The position numbers were made by a program, and so were the translations under genes. Positions 54,331 to 63,962 of a stretch of DNA of 64,000 bases are shown here, in pieces (the first letter of the stretch is position 1; every line of letters starts with the position of its first letter). The stretch is from UBA2942 sp045127535 (GTDB lineage: Bacteria; Bacillota; Clostridia; Lachnospirales; Lachnospiraceae): contig JBGVQN010000001.1 of NCBI GenBank assembly GCA_045127535.1, positions 32,589 through 96,588 of the forward strand, given 5' to 3'. The notes below the pieces were generated by a model. That model ran no database searches and was not told where the DNA came from. It saw nothing but the letters and a program-made list of their open reading frames with translations.

Positions 54331-55629
54331 ATGGAATATACATATTTAGAATTACTCAGCTTCTTTATGATTTATTCTTTTTTCGGCTGGCTGATAGAGG
54401 TCCTTGTGATGACCCTGATGCAGGAACGGTTCTGCAACAGAGGTTTTTTGAATCTGCCCTTTTGTTTATCATATGGTGTGATTATGGACATCTTGATCGT
54501 GCTGATGCCAACCATGAAAGGAGAATATCTGTTTAAATTCATAACAGTACTGGTGGTATCCTCAGTGGTGTTTTTCCTGTCAGGTTCTCTGGCAAAGCGG
54601 GTCAGCAGACAGAAGCTGTGGCAGTACGAAGAAAATAGCCTGTTTGGAGGAAATAAACGTACTGTTTTGCAGGCACTGATTGTGGCAGGTGCTTTCTGGC
54701 TGACAGTAGAAGTGCTGCATCCATTGGTTTTCTTTGTAATACATATGCTGCCTAAGTGGCTGCTGTGGACTGTGTGCATTACTCTGGGTGTTATGATGGT
54801 GCTGGATTTTTTCAGTATTCTCTATGCCATTTATCGTAAGAAGAACGCAGAGGAACGGGAAGCTTATTGGAAAGCACGTCAGGGAGGCAAGTTAAGCTTT
54901 GCAGACAGAATTTATCTGCTGGTGTGGAGCCGGCTGGAGAAAGCATATCCCAACATTGAGCAGATGGATAGCAAAGAAGCAGATGAGAAATATGATTTTG
55001 CCACAGGCATTTGCCTGGATAAAATCATCTGGATATTTTTAATCTGCGCATTTCTTGGAGATATCATTGAGACGCTGTATTGCAGAATGACTGCTGGTGT
55101 GTGGATGAGCCGTTCCAGCGTGATTTATGGCCCATTCAGTATTGTATGGGGACTGGGGGCTGCAATACTCACGGTAGTACTCCAGAAGCTGGCCGATAAG
55201 GAAGATCGGTATGTGTTTCTGGCAGGTTTCTTCTTAGGCGGTGTATACGAGTATGCCTGCAGTGTGTTTACAGAAGTATTCCTTGGGACGGTATTCTGGG
55301 ATTATAGTCATGTTCCATTTAATATTGGAGGAAGGACCAATCTGTTATTCTGCGTTTTCTGGGGAATTCTGGCAGTTGCATGGGTGAAGATCGCTTATCC
55401 ACGTTTAAGCAGATTTATTGAAAAGATACATCCTGTTGTGGGAAAGGTCATTACCTGGATCATGGTAATATTTATGTGCTGTAATGCATTCATTTCTGTG
55501 GCAGCCATGCAGCGGTATTTGGAACGGCAGGAAATGGATCCGGCAGATCATGTGGTGGAAGAATTTCTGGATGTGCACTATGATGATGAATTGATTGAAT
55601 TTGTGTGGCCGAATATGAAAATCCGTTAA
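54331..55629 (+). CDS. CmpB-family (ABC-transporter type IV) membrane protein
   Basis: 432 aa with about nine membrane helices. It belongs to the putative ABC_trans_CmpB family, whose function is not established. Two related modules are visible: residues ~5-150 (FFGWLIEVLVMTLMQ, RGFLNLPFCLSYGV) and ~225-385 (FLGDIIETLYCRMTAG, RSSVIYGPFSIVWGLG, FLGGVYEYACS). The second is the full-length unit; the first is a shortened copy, so the gene arose by internal duplication. AGAAAGG precedes the ATG at 54331; the TTG two codons earlier is less likely. Confidence 0.85.
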   Translation: MEYTYLELLSFFMIYSFFGWLIEVLVMTLMQERFCNRGFLNLPFCLSYGVIMDILIVLMPTMKGEYLFKFITVLVVSSVVFFLSGSLAKRVSRQKLWQYEENSLFGGNKRTVLQALIVAGAFWLTVEVLHPLVFFVIHMLPKWLLWTVCITLGVMMVLDFFSILYAIYRKKNAEEREAYWKARQGGKLSFADRIYLLVWSRLEKAYPNIEQMDSKEADEKYDFATGICLDKIIWIFLICAFLGDIIETLYCRMTAGVWMSRSSVIYGPFSIVWGLGAAILTVVLQKLADKEDRYVFLAGFFLGGVYEYACSVFTEVFLGTVFWDYSHVPFNIGGRTNLLFCVFWGILAVAWVKIAYPRLSRFIEKIHPVVGKVITWIMVIFMCCNAFISVAAMQRYLERQEMDPADHVVEEFLDVHYDDELIEFVWPNMKIR

Positions 55630-55656
55630 AGGCTGCTTATGGTATCTTGTTATGTA

Positions 55657-55697
55657 ATTGAGGGATAGATCCAATGGGGATCTATTCCTCAATTTTT
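55657..55697. terminator. Terminator between convergent CmpB-like and rpiR genes
   Basis: ATTGAGGGATAGATCC and GGATCTATTCCTCAAT form a 16-bp stem with one G-T-type mismatch and a four-base loop, followed by TTTTTA. It sits between convergent genes and can end both. Confidence 0.85.
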
Positions 55698-55714
55698 ATG
55701 TGGATCCTGTTTTG

Positions 55715-56575
55715 TCATTGCCTTGCCTGATGCATAAACTCGTTGAGCTTCTCCAGCTTTTGGGAAGAGGTATGATAATTATGGATTACCAAGAAGGTAT
55801 ACATGCTGTCTAATAGTGAAATATGGGTAATGCGGGAAGTAATGGCCTCGTGGATGACATTGTTCTCTGATGCGGAAGTAACCAGTTTCACATCAGAATA
55901 TTTTGTAATGGGAGAGTCCGGATAACTGGTAATGCAGATGGTATGCGCACCTTGTTCCTTTGCTTTTTCCATGGCACGTAAAGTCTCTTTGGAACGTCCT
56001 GTATGGGAGATTCCGATTACTGCACAGTCATCTGTCAGATGGCTGGCAGTCAACAGCATAGCATAAGGGTCCACGGCATAAGTCACATTCAGATCCAGAC
56101 GGGAGAAACGGCAATATGCATCCTGGGCAATGGGAGAAGAAGAACCAACTCCAAAAAATACCAGGGACTTTGCTGTACGCAATAAATCTGCTGCACGTTC
56201 AAACTCTGTATAATTGATGATCTGAAGTGTTTGCTCCAAAGCCACACATGTCTGGGTAAAAACATGCTTCATTGTCTGCGGGGCATCTAACGCGTCACTG
56301 GTCAAAGGTAGATCATCAAGTGTATACCGAACATTCTGGTGTATACTGCTGGCAAGATTGATTTTAAAAGCTGAAAAGCCACTGTATCCCAGCTTGCGGC
56401 AAAGCCGGATGATACTGCTTTCTGCAATGCCGATCTGCGCAGCCAATGTGGCAATGGGACTGTTTAATACATTGGTGGGATGCTCCAGGATATAGTCAGC
56501 TGCTTTACGTTCTACGCCCCGAAGAGAAGGCAAGGTGCTTTGGAGTTTCACCAGGCAGTTACTTTCTGTGTTCAT
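55715..56575 (-). CDS. MurR/RpiR family transcriptional regulator
   Basis: 286 aa. The N-terminal helix-turn-helix (ATLAAQIGIAESSIIRLCRK, then LGYSGFSAFKI) is the standard RpiR domain; the C-terminal SIS domain has VFFGVGSSSPIAQDAYCRF and GISHTGRSKETLRAMEKA, which binds phosphosugars. It is divergent from the ABC operon starting at 56757, the usual arrangement for a local regulator. A phosphorylated sugar or sugar alcohol is the likely effector. Confidence 0.92.
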   Translation of the reverse strand: MNTESNCLVKLQSTLPSLRGVERKAADYILEHPTNVLNSPIATLAAQIGIAESSIIRLCRKLGYSGFSAFKINLASSIHQNVRYTLDDLPLTSDALDAPQTMKHVFTQTCVALEQTLQIINYTEFERAADLLRTAKSLVFFGVGSSSPIAQDAYCRFSRLDLNVTYAVDPYAMLLTASHLTDDCAVIGISHTGRSKETLRAMEKAKEQGAHTICITSYPDSPITKYSDVKLVTSASENNVIHEAITSRITHISLLDSMYTFLVIHNYHTSSQKLEKLNEFMHQARQ

Positions 56576-56653
56576 AATGGTACCTCCAGAATTGAATCAT
56601 TTAATGACATTATAGGGTCCATTGGAAGAATTGTCCATAAATACAAAATAAAA

Positions 56654-56682
56654 TGTAAATAAAACTTTACTTCATATTTACA
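56654..56682. promoter_or_regulatory. Candidate RpiR operator
   Basis: TGTAAAT (56654-56660) and ATTTACA (56676-56682) are inverted half-sites 15 bases apart in the 181-base gap between the divergent rpiR and ABC genes. TTTAC also occurs between them. RpiR regulators usually bind such AT-rich palindromes; binding is inferred. Confidence 0.5.
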
Positions 56683-56756
56683 AGAAGAAGATAGAATAAA
56701 ACTCCATAATGTTTTATGCTTTAGTCGCAATAAAGATTGAGATCAGGAGTGAAAAA

Positions 56757-57629
56757 ATGAGGGCTCGAAGAAAACGCAGAAACAAAATCAATATTTTACC
56801 CTATGTATTATTGCTGCCGGTTGTGGTGTTTATTACTGTATTTACCATGATACCTTTTGTACAGAATATTTACTTATCTTTTTTTGTAACGGATAGCCTT
56901 GGAAATCCAGGAAATTTTGTCGGATTCAAAAATTATATCAGAATTTTCACATCGGATGCATTTCTGAATTCCCTGTATGCAACATTCCGTTTTTCCGCAG
57001 CAGTAGCAATTGGAACCTTTGCAGTATCCATGGCATTGGCACTGTTATGTGCCATGTCAAAAGGCGGAAAGGTATTCCGGATCATGTATGCACTGCCAAT
57101 GGCGGTTGCGTCAGCACCCCTTGCGGCCATAGCCAATTATATGTTGTCCAATTATGGAGTACTGAATAAGGTACTGGGGACAGACATTGGGTGGCTGACC
57201 GATGAAAATATTGCAGTGTTTGTTGCAGCGGGAGTTACGATATGGAGCAGCATGGGCGCAAGTTTTATCTTCCTCATGGCGGGATTTCAGAACGTTCCAA
57301 AAGAACTGGAAGAAGCCGCCCAAATGGATGGTGCAGGTATATTCAGAAGGATCAGGCATATCTATATTCCCATTGCATCTCCCCAGATCTTCTTTGTGAT
57401 GTTTTTAAATATCCTTTCAGCATTGAAGCAGTTTGGAATTATCAAATTCCTGGCAGGAAGCGGTCCAAATGATTCTACAAATATATTGGTATATGCCTTG
57501 TATTCCAATGCTATGTACAGAGGAAGATTTGAAACTGCATGTGTGTATGCAATTGTACTGTGTGCAATTATCTTCGTGGTTACAAGAATTCAATTATCAT
57601 GTGAGAAAAGGATGGTACATTATCAATGA
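56757..57629 (+). CDS. ABC sugar transporter permease (MalF/UgpA type)
   Basis: 290 aa, six membrane helices. The binding-protein-dependent transport motif is seen as ELEEAAQMDGAGIFRRIRHI with following YIPIASP (EAA loop). It forms a heterodimer with the next permease. AGGAG before the ATG at 56757 rules out the longer reading from 56709. The stop codon overlaps the start of the next gene in an ATGA junction. Substrates of this subfamily are oligosaccharides or glycerol-3-phosphate. Confidence 0.92.
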   Translation: MRARRKRRNKINILPYVLLLPVVVFITVFTMIPFVQNIYLSFFVTDSLGNPGNFVGFKNYIRIFTSDAFLNSLYATFRFSAAVAIGTFAVSMALALLCAMSKGGKVFRIMYALPMAVASAPLAAIANYMLSNYGVLNKVLGTDIGWLTDENIAVFVAAGVTIWSSMGASFIFLMAGFQNVPKELEEAAQMDGAGIFRRIRHIYIPIASPQIFFVMFLNILSALKQFGIIKFLAGSGPNDSTNILVYALYSNAMYRGRFETACVYAIVLCAIIFVVTRIQLSCEKRMVHYQ

Positions 57630-58483
57630 TGAAGAAAATGATATGCAATGGAGAATACAGGAAAAAAGTAATTTTGAATGTTTTATCTTATGTACTGCGG
57701 ATGGTGATTGGACTGATGGTCATATCTCCCATTTTGGTAGGACTGATATTCAGTTTTGTACCCAATAAGATGTTATATAAGGTTCCCTCGTTTAGTGAGG
57801 TGATCCATAATCTGACACTGGATAATTATATATGGGTATTGGATTATGTTCCGGTTTTTCGATATATTTTCAATTCATTTATTGTGTGCCTGATGATTGT
57901 GGGAGTACAGGTCATAATTGCCTGCCTGGCAGGTTTTGCATTTGCCTTTTATGAGTTTAAGGGGAAAAATCTGCTCTTCAACTTATTGCTGGCAGCAATG
58001 ATGATTCCGGCAGAATCTACAGTTATTACCAACTTCCTGAATGTGCAGAATATGGGACTGGTCAATACGTATCTGGGACTTTCCATCACATCCTTTGTAG
58101 GAGGAACAAGCATTTTTATGATGCGGCAGTTTTTTATGCAGTTCCCAAAATCCTTAAAGGAAGCAGCGGTCATTGATGGATGCAGTGAATTGAGATTTTT
58201 ATTCCGCATTGCTGCACCTATGGCAATACCGGCGATTGCATCTTTGGCAATCTATTTGTTTATAGGTGCTTATAACATGTATTTCTGGCCTATGCTTGTT
58301 GCACAAAAAGCAGAAGTACAGACCATTCAATTGGGAATTGCCATGCTGGTAGGAACAGAAAGTCAGGAATATGGTTATGTGCTTGCCGGCTCCATGATTA
58401 GCATCATAATTCCTGTCATTGCATTTATCATTGGCAACGATTACATCGTAAAAGGAATGACAGAGGGAGCTGTCAAAGGTTAG
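57626..58483 (+). CDS. ABC sugar transporter permease (MalG/UgpE type)
   Basis: 285 aa. The EAA loop reads SLKEAAVIDGCSELRFLFRI with AAPMAIPAIA. N-terminal signal-anchor and five further helices follow the MalG pattern. It is translationally coupled to the first permease by a four-base overlap. There is no ATPase gene in the operon, so a shared MsmK-type ATPase encoded elsewhere must energise it, as is common in Firmicutes. Confidence 0.92.
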   Translation: MMKKMICNGEYRKKVILNVLSYVLRMVIGLMVISPILVGLIFSFVPNKMLYKVPSFSEVIHNLTLDNYIWVLDYVPVFRYIFNSFIVCLMIVGVQVIIACLAGFAFAFYEFKGKNLLFNLLLAAMMIPAESTVITNFLNVQNMGLVNTYLGLSITSFVGGTSIFMMRQFFMQFPKSLKEAAVIDGCSELRFLFRIAAPMAIPAIASLAIYLFIGAYNMYFWPMLVAQKAEVQTIQLGIAMLVGTESQEYGYVLAGSMISIIIPVIAFIIGNDYIVKGMTEGAVKG

Positions 58484-58543
58484 GTTTACGGGGAAAATCC
58501 CATAAACAAACATAGATTATTGTGTATACGAAAGGAAAACATT

Positions 58544-59932
58544 ATGAAAAAAAGAGTATTGTCTCTAATCATGGCATCTGCCATGCTGTTTACCACAGCT
58601 TGCAGTACAGGTGAGGGAACAGGAACAACAGAAACGTCATCTGTCACAGATACAACAGAAGTGGCAGAGACAACAGAAGATGGAAAATTGAATATTGAGA
58701 TCTGGAATATCTGGACGGGTAACGGTGGAGACTGCCTGCAGGAGATTGCAGATGAGTTTAATGCTTCCCAGGATAAGTATCACATTACCCTTACGTTCTC
58801 TGGTACCTATGCAGAAACCTTTGCCAAGTATCAGGCGACCACTGAAGGAAACAGACCGGATGCGGTGATGGCAAGTACAGAGTATGTGGCATATTTTGCA
58901 GACAACCCAGAGTATTACGTACCGGCTCAGAAGTACATTGAGGAAGATAATTATGACATCAGTGATCTGATGCCAAACCTGATCAATGCATATACTGATG
59001 CAAATGGGGATATGATGTGTATTCCTTTTGGCAACACAGTAGTTGGTTTCTGGTATAACACAGAGGTTCTGGAAGCAGCAGGCATTGACCCAGTCAATGA
59101 TTTAGACAGCTACGAAGAAATCGGAGAAGCCTGTGCAAAACTGAAGGAAAACGGGGTAGAGTGCCCGATTTATATACCCCAGAATTCTATTTTCTATACC
59201 TTCCCAATTACTTCAGAAGGTCTGGATTATGTAGATAACGACAATGGAAAGTCTGACATTTGTACCAAGAGTCTGATCAGCGAAGAACCTCTGGCAAGTG
59301 TAACAACCAAATATTTTAAATTCATCCAGGAACGTCAGGCAAATGGGGAGCTTGCATCCCGTGATTTAACAAGCAGTGATGTGAGACAGATGTTTGTAGA
59401 TGGAAAGATTGGAATTATGTTTTCTACTATTTCTGTACTGACCTACATTGGTGAACAGTGTAACTGGGAGGTAGAGTTTGGATTCCATCCATCTCCAACT
59501 GTTTCGGAAGGCGCTGAAAATGTAGGCCAGTGTACCAGCGGTGGAGCATTATTCATTTCCAACAATGGGGATGAAGCCCGTGAAAGAGGTGTATGGGAAT
59601 TCTTAAAGTGCCTTATGGAGCCTGAAAATGCAGCAGCATTTGCAATGTCTACAGGATACCTTCCTATTACAAAGGCAGGATATGAGACAGAAGCATATCA
59701 GAATTTTATTGAAGAGTATTTTCCTACCGCAATTTACTCAATTGAAGCTCAGAATGCAACCAGTGAAGACTGCTACAATGCGTTCTTACCTATGTTTGCA
59801 GATTTCCATGAGATTGTAATTGAGTATACTGATAAAGTTATTAATGATTTGTCGTATAGTCCGGAAGAGGCAACGAAGGATTTTGCAGCAGCAGTTGATG
59901 AAAGTATTGAACTGTATAATCTCAGTAGATAA
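58544..59932 (+). CDS. ABC sugar-type solute-binding lipoprotein
   Basis: 462 aa. The lipobox FTTACS near residue 20 follows a signal peptide, so the protein is anchored to the outer face of the membrane by the cysteine. A threonine-rich tether is followed by a family 1 extracellular binding fold: LNIEIWNIWTG, EIADEFNASQDKYHITL, MCIPFGNTVVGFWYNTEVLE and TGYLPITKAGYET. AAAGGAAAA precedes the ATG at 58544. It delivers substrate to the two permeases upstream. Sequence recalls UgpB-like glycerophosphate binders, but the ligand is unproven. Confidence 0.93.
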   Translation: MKKRVLSLIMASAMLFTTACSTGEGTGTTETSSVTDTTEVAETTEDGKLNIEIWNIWTGNGGDCLQEIADEFNASQDKYHITLTFSGTYAETFAKYQATTEGNRPDAVMASTEYVAYFADNPEYYVPAQKYIEEDNYDISDLMPNLINAYTDANGDMMCIPFGNTVVGFWYNTEVLEAAGIDPVNDLDSYEEIGEACAKLKENGVECPIYIPQNSIFYTFPITSEGLDYVDNDNGKSDICTKSLISEEPLASVTTKYFKFIQERQANGELASRDLTSSDVRQMFVDGKIGIMFSTISVLTYIGEQCNWEVEFGFHPSPTVSEGAENVGQCTSGGALFISNNGDEARERGVWEFLKCLMEPENAAAFAMSTGYLPITKAGYETEAYQNFIEEYFPTAIYSIEAQNATSEDCYNAFLPMFADFHEIVIEYTDKVINDLSYSPEEATKDFAAAVDESIELYNLSR

Positions 59933-60046
59933 GTAAATACATCATACAAAAGAGCTTTTGCAAATAGGTGAGAAATTATCTATGGGTAAAAGCTTTTCTT
60001 GTTATAAAGGGAGATCCTATCTTGATATGAAACGGAGGAAGAGAAA

Positions 60047-61447
60047 ATGGAAAATAAGAATAGGTTTGATGAAAGCAATATCGTAGTGTCATTTGGTGCC
60101 ATAAGTGATATTCATATAAATTCTAAATTTACAGAGTCTACAGATAAATTTAGAAGCGCATTGCAGTATTTATCTGAAAGGGTAGCTATTCATGGAAAAG
60201 GTCTTGATGCAGTTGGTGTAGCCGGGGATTTGATCGACTATCATGCCATTGTGGACCAAATTAATTTATTTAAGGACACGTATGAATCTGTACTGGATCC
60301 GGAAGACGTGCAGCTGATATATGCATTAGGAAATCATGATGTAAAATGGACATCTGATCCCATTGAAAAAGAACAGATCCAGGCATTTGAACAGCTGTTT
60401 GGCCCACAGTATTTTGAAAAAGACCTGGCAGATGAAGCCGGCAGAAGCAGAGGCGATCATCACTATGAAATCAATGGGTATCATTTCCTGACAGCAGTAC
60501 CAAAATCAAATATAAATATGGAAGGAAAAAGCCGGGAAGAAATCCTGGAGCTGCTGGGACAAAAAACCAAAAGCCGGGCAATTACATATCATGAGGAAAC
60601 AAAAAGATGGTTAAAGGATACTTTGGAGGAAGTGACCCAGAAGAATCCCAACCAGTTTGTATTTTTGTTCACCCATCCTATGATGACAGATACCTGCTAT
60701 GGCAGTGATATGGGAGATTTTTGGGAAACCGTTGATCTGATGGACATTCTTGCAAAATATCCACAAGTGGTTACCTTTGGGGGACATCTGCATTTTTCAA
60801 TCCATGATGAAAGAAGCATTATGCAGAAAGAATTTACGTCTCTGGGGTGCGGCTCAGTCAGATATATGGCGATTGACGACGGTAAGTATGAGGATATGAA
60901 ATATGATACGGTAATGAATGATGCCAATGAGGTATCTTCCGGTCTGCTTATCCAGGTAGATGGAAAAGGAATGATGCAGATTACAAGAATGAATTTCATG
61001 CGAAGGACAGAAATTAAAAATGCCTGGATCGTAGATGCACCATCAGAAGATAAGAGACACCTGTTAAAGTATACACCTGAAAGAGGAAATGCAGAACAGA
61101 ATGCAGCACCGGTTATGAACGGAAAAGCACAGGTAGTTGTAGAGGATGCAGGACAGTCAGAAGTAGAAGCAAAGCTTGTGTTTGATGCAGGGACAGATGA
61201 TGAAATGGTACACCACTATGTGATTACGTATGGTGAAGCAGGCAGCGAAGCTGTGGTTACCAAAAAAATTCTGGCTGATTTTTATCTGTGCGACCAGGTC
61301 AAAGATATGAAGCAGACTTATACATTGCATATGGGAAGAATGGAAAAAGGAAAGAAGTATGAGGGCTGTGTGTATTGCGTGGATTCCTGGGGGGCAGTGA
61401 GTAACAAAGTACATTTTGACATAAATGTGTCCATGCTGCAGCAGTAA
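60047..61447 (+). CDS. Calcineurin-like metallophosphoesterase
   Basis: 466 aa. The dimetal motifs are in order: GAISDIHIN (D-x-H), VAGDLID (GD), YALGNHDVKW (GNHD), LFTHPMM (H) and TFGGHLHFSI (GHxH). The C-terminal ~130 residues are a beta-rich extra domain. There is no signal peptide, so it acts in the cytoplasm. It follows the ABC genes in the same direction with GGAGG upstream. In this setting it probably hydrolyses a phosphodiester or phosphomonoester that the transporter imports. Confidence 0.92.
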   Translation: MENKNRFDESNIVVSFGAISDIHINSKFTESTDKFRSALQYLSERVAIHGKGLDAVGVAGDLIDYHAIVDQINLFKDTYESVLDPEDVQLIYALGNHDVKWTSDPIEKEQIQAFEQLFGPQYFEKDLADEAGRSRGDHHYEINGYHFLTAVPKSNINMEGKSREEILELLGQKTKSRAITYHEETKRWLKDTLEEVTQKNPNQFVFLFTHPMMTDTCYGSDMGDFWETVDLMDILAKYPQVVTFGGHLHFSIHDERSIMQKEFTSLGCGSVRYMAIDDGKYEDMKYDTVMNDANEVSSGLLIQVDGKGMMQITRMNFMRRTEIKNAWIVDAPSEDKRHLLKYTPERGNAEQNAAPVMNGKAQVVVEDAGQSEVEAKLVFDAGTDDEMVHHYVITYGEAGSEAVVTKKILADFYLCDQVKDMKQTYTLHMGRMEKGKKYEGCVYCVDSWGAVSNKVHFDINVSMLQQ

Positions 61448-61510
61448 AAAATAAACACAGGAAGTGGCAATGCCATTTCTTGCTATAGAATAAAAAAGAG
61501 AGAGTTTATA

Positions 61511-62299
61511 ATGGAAAACCAGAGTCAAGTACAATATATCTTTAGTGATTTAGACGGAACACTCGGAATAGAGGGAGAAGGGATTCCGGAAAAAAACAAG
61601 CAGGCAATTAAGACATTTGTAGAGCGGGGAGGAAAATTTGGCGTCTGTACAGGAAGGGCACCGGACAGTGCCAGGGAATTTTTACAGGATATCCCGGTGA
61701 ACATTCCCTGTGTTGTCAATGGAGGCTGTTCTTTGTATGACTTTAAAACAGAAACTGCTTCACAGGAACTGTTTCTTCCAGATCATGCAATATCTTTTGC
61801 GTTGGACTTTATAGAGAATTTTCCGGAAATCACGTTGCTGATCGTGAACAGAGAAGGCTATTGGCAGGTGGATACAGGCGGAGAAGGATTTTTATATGAA
61901 AAATATCCTGTACTGCCTGTAGAAAAAATAGCAAAACCCTGGTATCGGATTATTTTTGCAGCATCCCCGGAATATACACCGGAAATTGCAGAAAAAGTGG
62001 AACGGCAAAAGCCGCCGGGTGTCCGGATGGAATACACAGCACCGGATTTTGTGGAAATCATGAACCAGCATGCAGGAAAGTATGCCGCCTTGAAAAAAAA
62101 TTGCGAAGAAAATAATATTCCCCTGCATCAGGTGGCTTTTGTAGGAGATTTTTATAATGATCTGGAAGTATTTGCACATGTTGGAGTTGCAGCGTGTGTT
62201 GCCAGTGCTCCTAAGGAAGTAAAGGAGCATTGTACAGTGGTGCTTCCGGAATGTATGGAGGGAGCAGTGTCCTGCCTGATCGAACAGAAAGGATTTTGA
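61511..62299 (+). CDS. HAD-superfamily (Cof-type) phosphatase
   Basis: 262 aa. Motif I is FSDLDGTLG, motif II CTGRAPDS, motif III the lysine in AGKYAALKKN, and motif IV VAFVGDFYNDLEVF. The central cap domain is of the C2B (Cof) type. These enzymes remove phosphate from sugar phosphates or nucleotides. It is downstream of the metallophosphoesterase with a 63-base gap and likely completes the same pathway. A GAGAGAG site precedes the ATG. Confidence 0.93.
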   Translation: MENQSQVQYIFSDLDGTLGIEGEGIPEKNKQAIKTFVERGGKFGVCTGRAPDSAREFLQDIPVNIPCVVNGGCSLYDFKTETASQELFLPDHAISFALDFIENFPEITLLIVNREGYWQVDTGGEGFLYEKYPVLPVEKIAKPWYRIIFAASPEYTPEIAEKVERQKPPGVRMEYTAPDFVEIMNQHAGKYAALKKNCEENNIPLHQVAFVGDFYNDLEVFAHVGVAACVASAPKEVKEHCTVVLPECMEGAVSCLIEQKGF

Positions 62300-62368
62300 T
62301 CCCTGTATCAGACAGGAATATCATGGTGGTAAAAGTCTGTAGGAGAGAAAAGAACCAAAATTACACCA

Positions 62369-62403
62369 GATAAATCTTGAATTTTCAAAATTTCAGATTT
62401 ATC
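62369..62403 (+). other. Hairpin before the MATE gene
   Basis: GATAAATCT (62369-62377) and AGATTTATC (62395-62403) form a 9-bp stem with a partly paired AT-rich loop, 47 bases before the MATE start. It may act as a weak terminator of the upstream operon. Confidence 0.45.
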
Positions 62404-62449
62404 ATAAGTAATGCTTTACAAAATATTTCTGCAAAAGGAGTTTACACAC

Positions 62450-63799
62450 ATGATAAAAGATTTAACCCAGGGAGAGCCCAGGAAAATTTTGTGGCAGTTT
62501 ACCCTCCCGATGTTTATAAGCGTGATTTTTCAGCAGTTTTATAATATTGCCGACAGTGTCATTGTGGGCAACTTTGCTGCCCATGGAGAAGATGCCCTGG
62601 CAGCTGTAGGTGCTTCGTACCCCATTACCATGATTTTCATGGCCATTGCCATGGGCTGCAATGTAGGTTGTTCCGTGGTGATCTCCCAGCTCTTTGGTGC
62701 CAGACGTTACCGGGAAATGAAAACCGGGGTATATACCACCCTGCTTGCCTCCCTGGTGCTTTCCTTGGGATTGACTGTATTGGGGCTGTTGTTTAGCCGG
62801 AATATGATGAATGCCATACAGACACCTGAGAATATTTTTCAGGATGCAGATGTGTATCTGCGTATTTATATTGGAGGGTTTGTATTTCTGTTTTTATATA
62901 ATGTGGTGACAGGTGTTTTTACGTCTCTGGGAGATTCCAAGACACCTTTGTATTTCCTCATTGGTTCTTCTCTCAGCAATATCCTGCTGGACTGGATATT
63001 TGTTGCCATCTTCCACTGGGATGTGGCAGGTGTGGCGTGGGCTACGTTTATCTGCCAGGGGATTGCTTGTATATTGGCAATGATTACGCTAAAGAGCCGG
63101 TTAAAAACAGTGGTCTGCGAAGGCAAGCCCCAGTTATTTTCCCTGCCTATGTTAAAGCGGATCGGACTGGTGGCAGTGCCAAGTATCCTGCAGCAGAGTT
63201 TTGTTTCTGTGGGAAATATATTTATCCAGAGACTGATCAATGGGTATGGTTCCTCTATCATTGCAGGGTATTCAGCAGCAATTAAAATCAATACATTTGG
63301 AGTGACCTGCTTTGGTACCTTGGGAAATGCAATGTCCAATTTTACTGCACAAAATATTGGTGCAGGGCATAATGACCGGGTGAAAAAGGGATTCCGTGCA
63401 GGTGCAGTCATGGTATTTTGGATAGCGGTTCCGTTTTTCCTGCTGAGCTTTTTTCAGGGCACATTTTTGATTCGTTTGTTTATGAAAGAAGAAACAGCGG
63501 CAGCATTGGATACTGGGATACAGTTTTTAAAGGTCGTGTCACCATTTTATTTTGTGGTATCCATCAAATTGGTGGTGGATGGTATTTTGCGTGGCTCTGG
63601 TGCTATGAGCTGGTTTATGGTCACTACCTTTACCGATCTGATCCTGCGTGTGGTACTGGCATATGTGATGTGCATACCATTTGACACCACGGGCATCTGG
63701 ATGTCCTGGCTGGTGGGCTGGAGCATTGGTACGGTGATGTCGCTGGCATTTTATAAAAAAGGTGTGTGGAAAGTGAAGGAATCTGTAAATATAGAGTGA
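62450..63799 (+). CDS. MATE family efflux transporter
   Basis: 449 aa, twelve membrane helices in two halves. N-terminal GEPRKILWQFTLPMFISVIF, then FQQFYNIADSVIVGNFAAHG, and the mid-protein GDSKTPLYFLIGSSLSNILL are typical of the NorM/DinF-like MATE exporters that expel drugs or metabolites using a cation gradient. AGGAG before the ATG at 62450 excludes the longer reading from 62411. It is not clearly part of the upstream operon. Confidence 0.95.
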   Translation: MIKDLTQGEPRKILWQFTLPMFISVIFQQFYNIADSVIVGNFAAHGEDALAAVGASYPITMIFMAIAMGCNVGCSVVISQLFGARRYREMKTGVYTTLLASLVLSLGLTVLGLLFSRNMMNAIQTPENIFQDADVYLRIYIGGFVFLFLYNVVTGVFTSLGDSKTPLYFLIGSSLSNILLDWIFVAIFHWDVAGVAWATFICQGIACILAMITLKSRLKTVVCEGKPQLFSLPMLKRIGLVAVPSILQQSFVSVGNIFIQRLINGYGSSIIAGYSAAIKINTFGVTCFGTLGNAMSNFTAQNIGAGHNDRVKKGFRAGAVMVFWIAVPFFLLSFFQGTFLIRLFMKEETAAALDTGIQFLKVVSPFYFVVSIKLVVDGILRGSGAMSWFMVTTFTDLILRVVLAYVMCIPFDTTGIWMSWLVGWSIGTVMSLAFYKKGVWKVKESVNIE

Positions 63800-63962
63800 A
63801 GTGAAATATAAGGAATACCATCAATTCCTGGGATCCGGGAGCAAATAACATCTGCAGTGACGCTAGCGTAAAATTTTATTCGGATAATAAATGAAAAGAG
63901 GACATTACTTTGTGATAAAGTATTAAGTACGACCAAAATACACACAAAGGAAGGTGTCCTCT

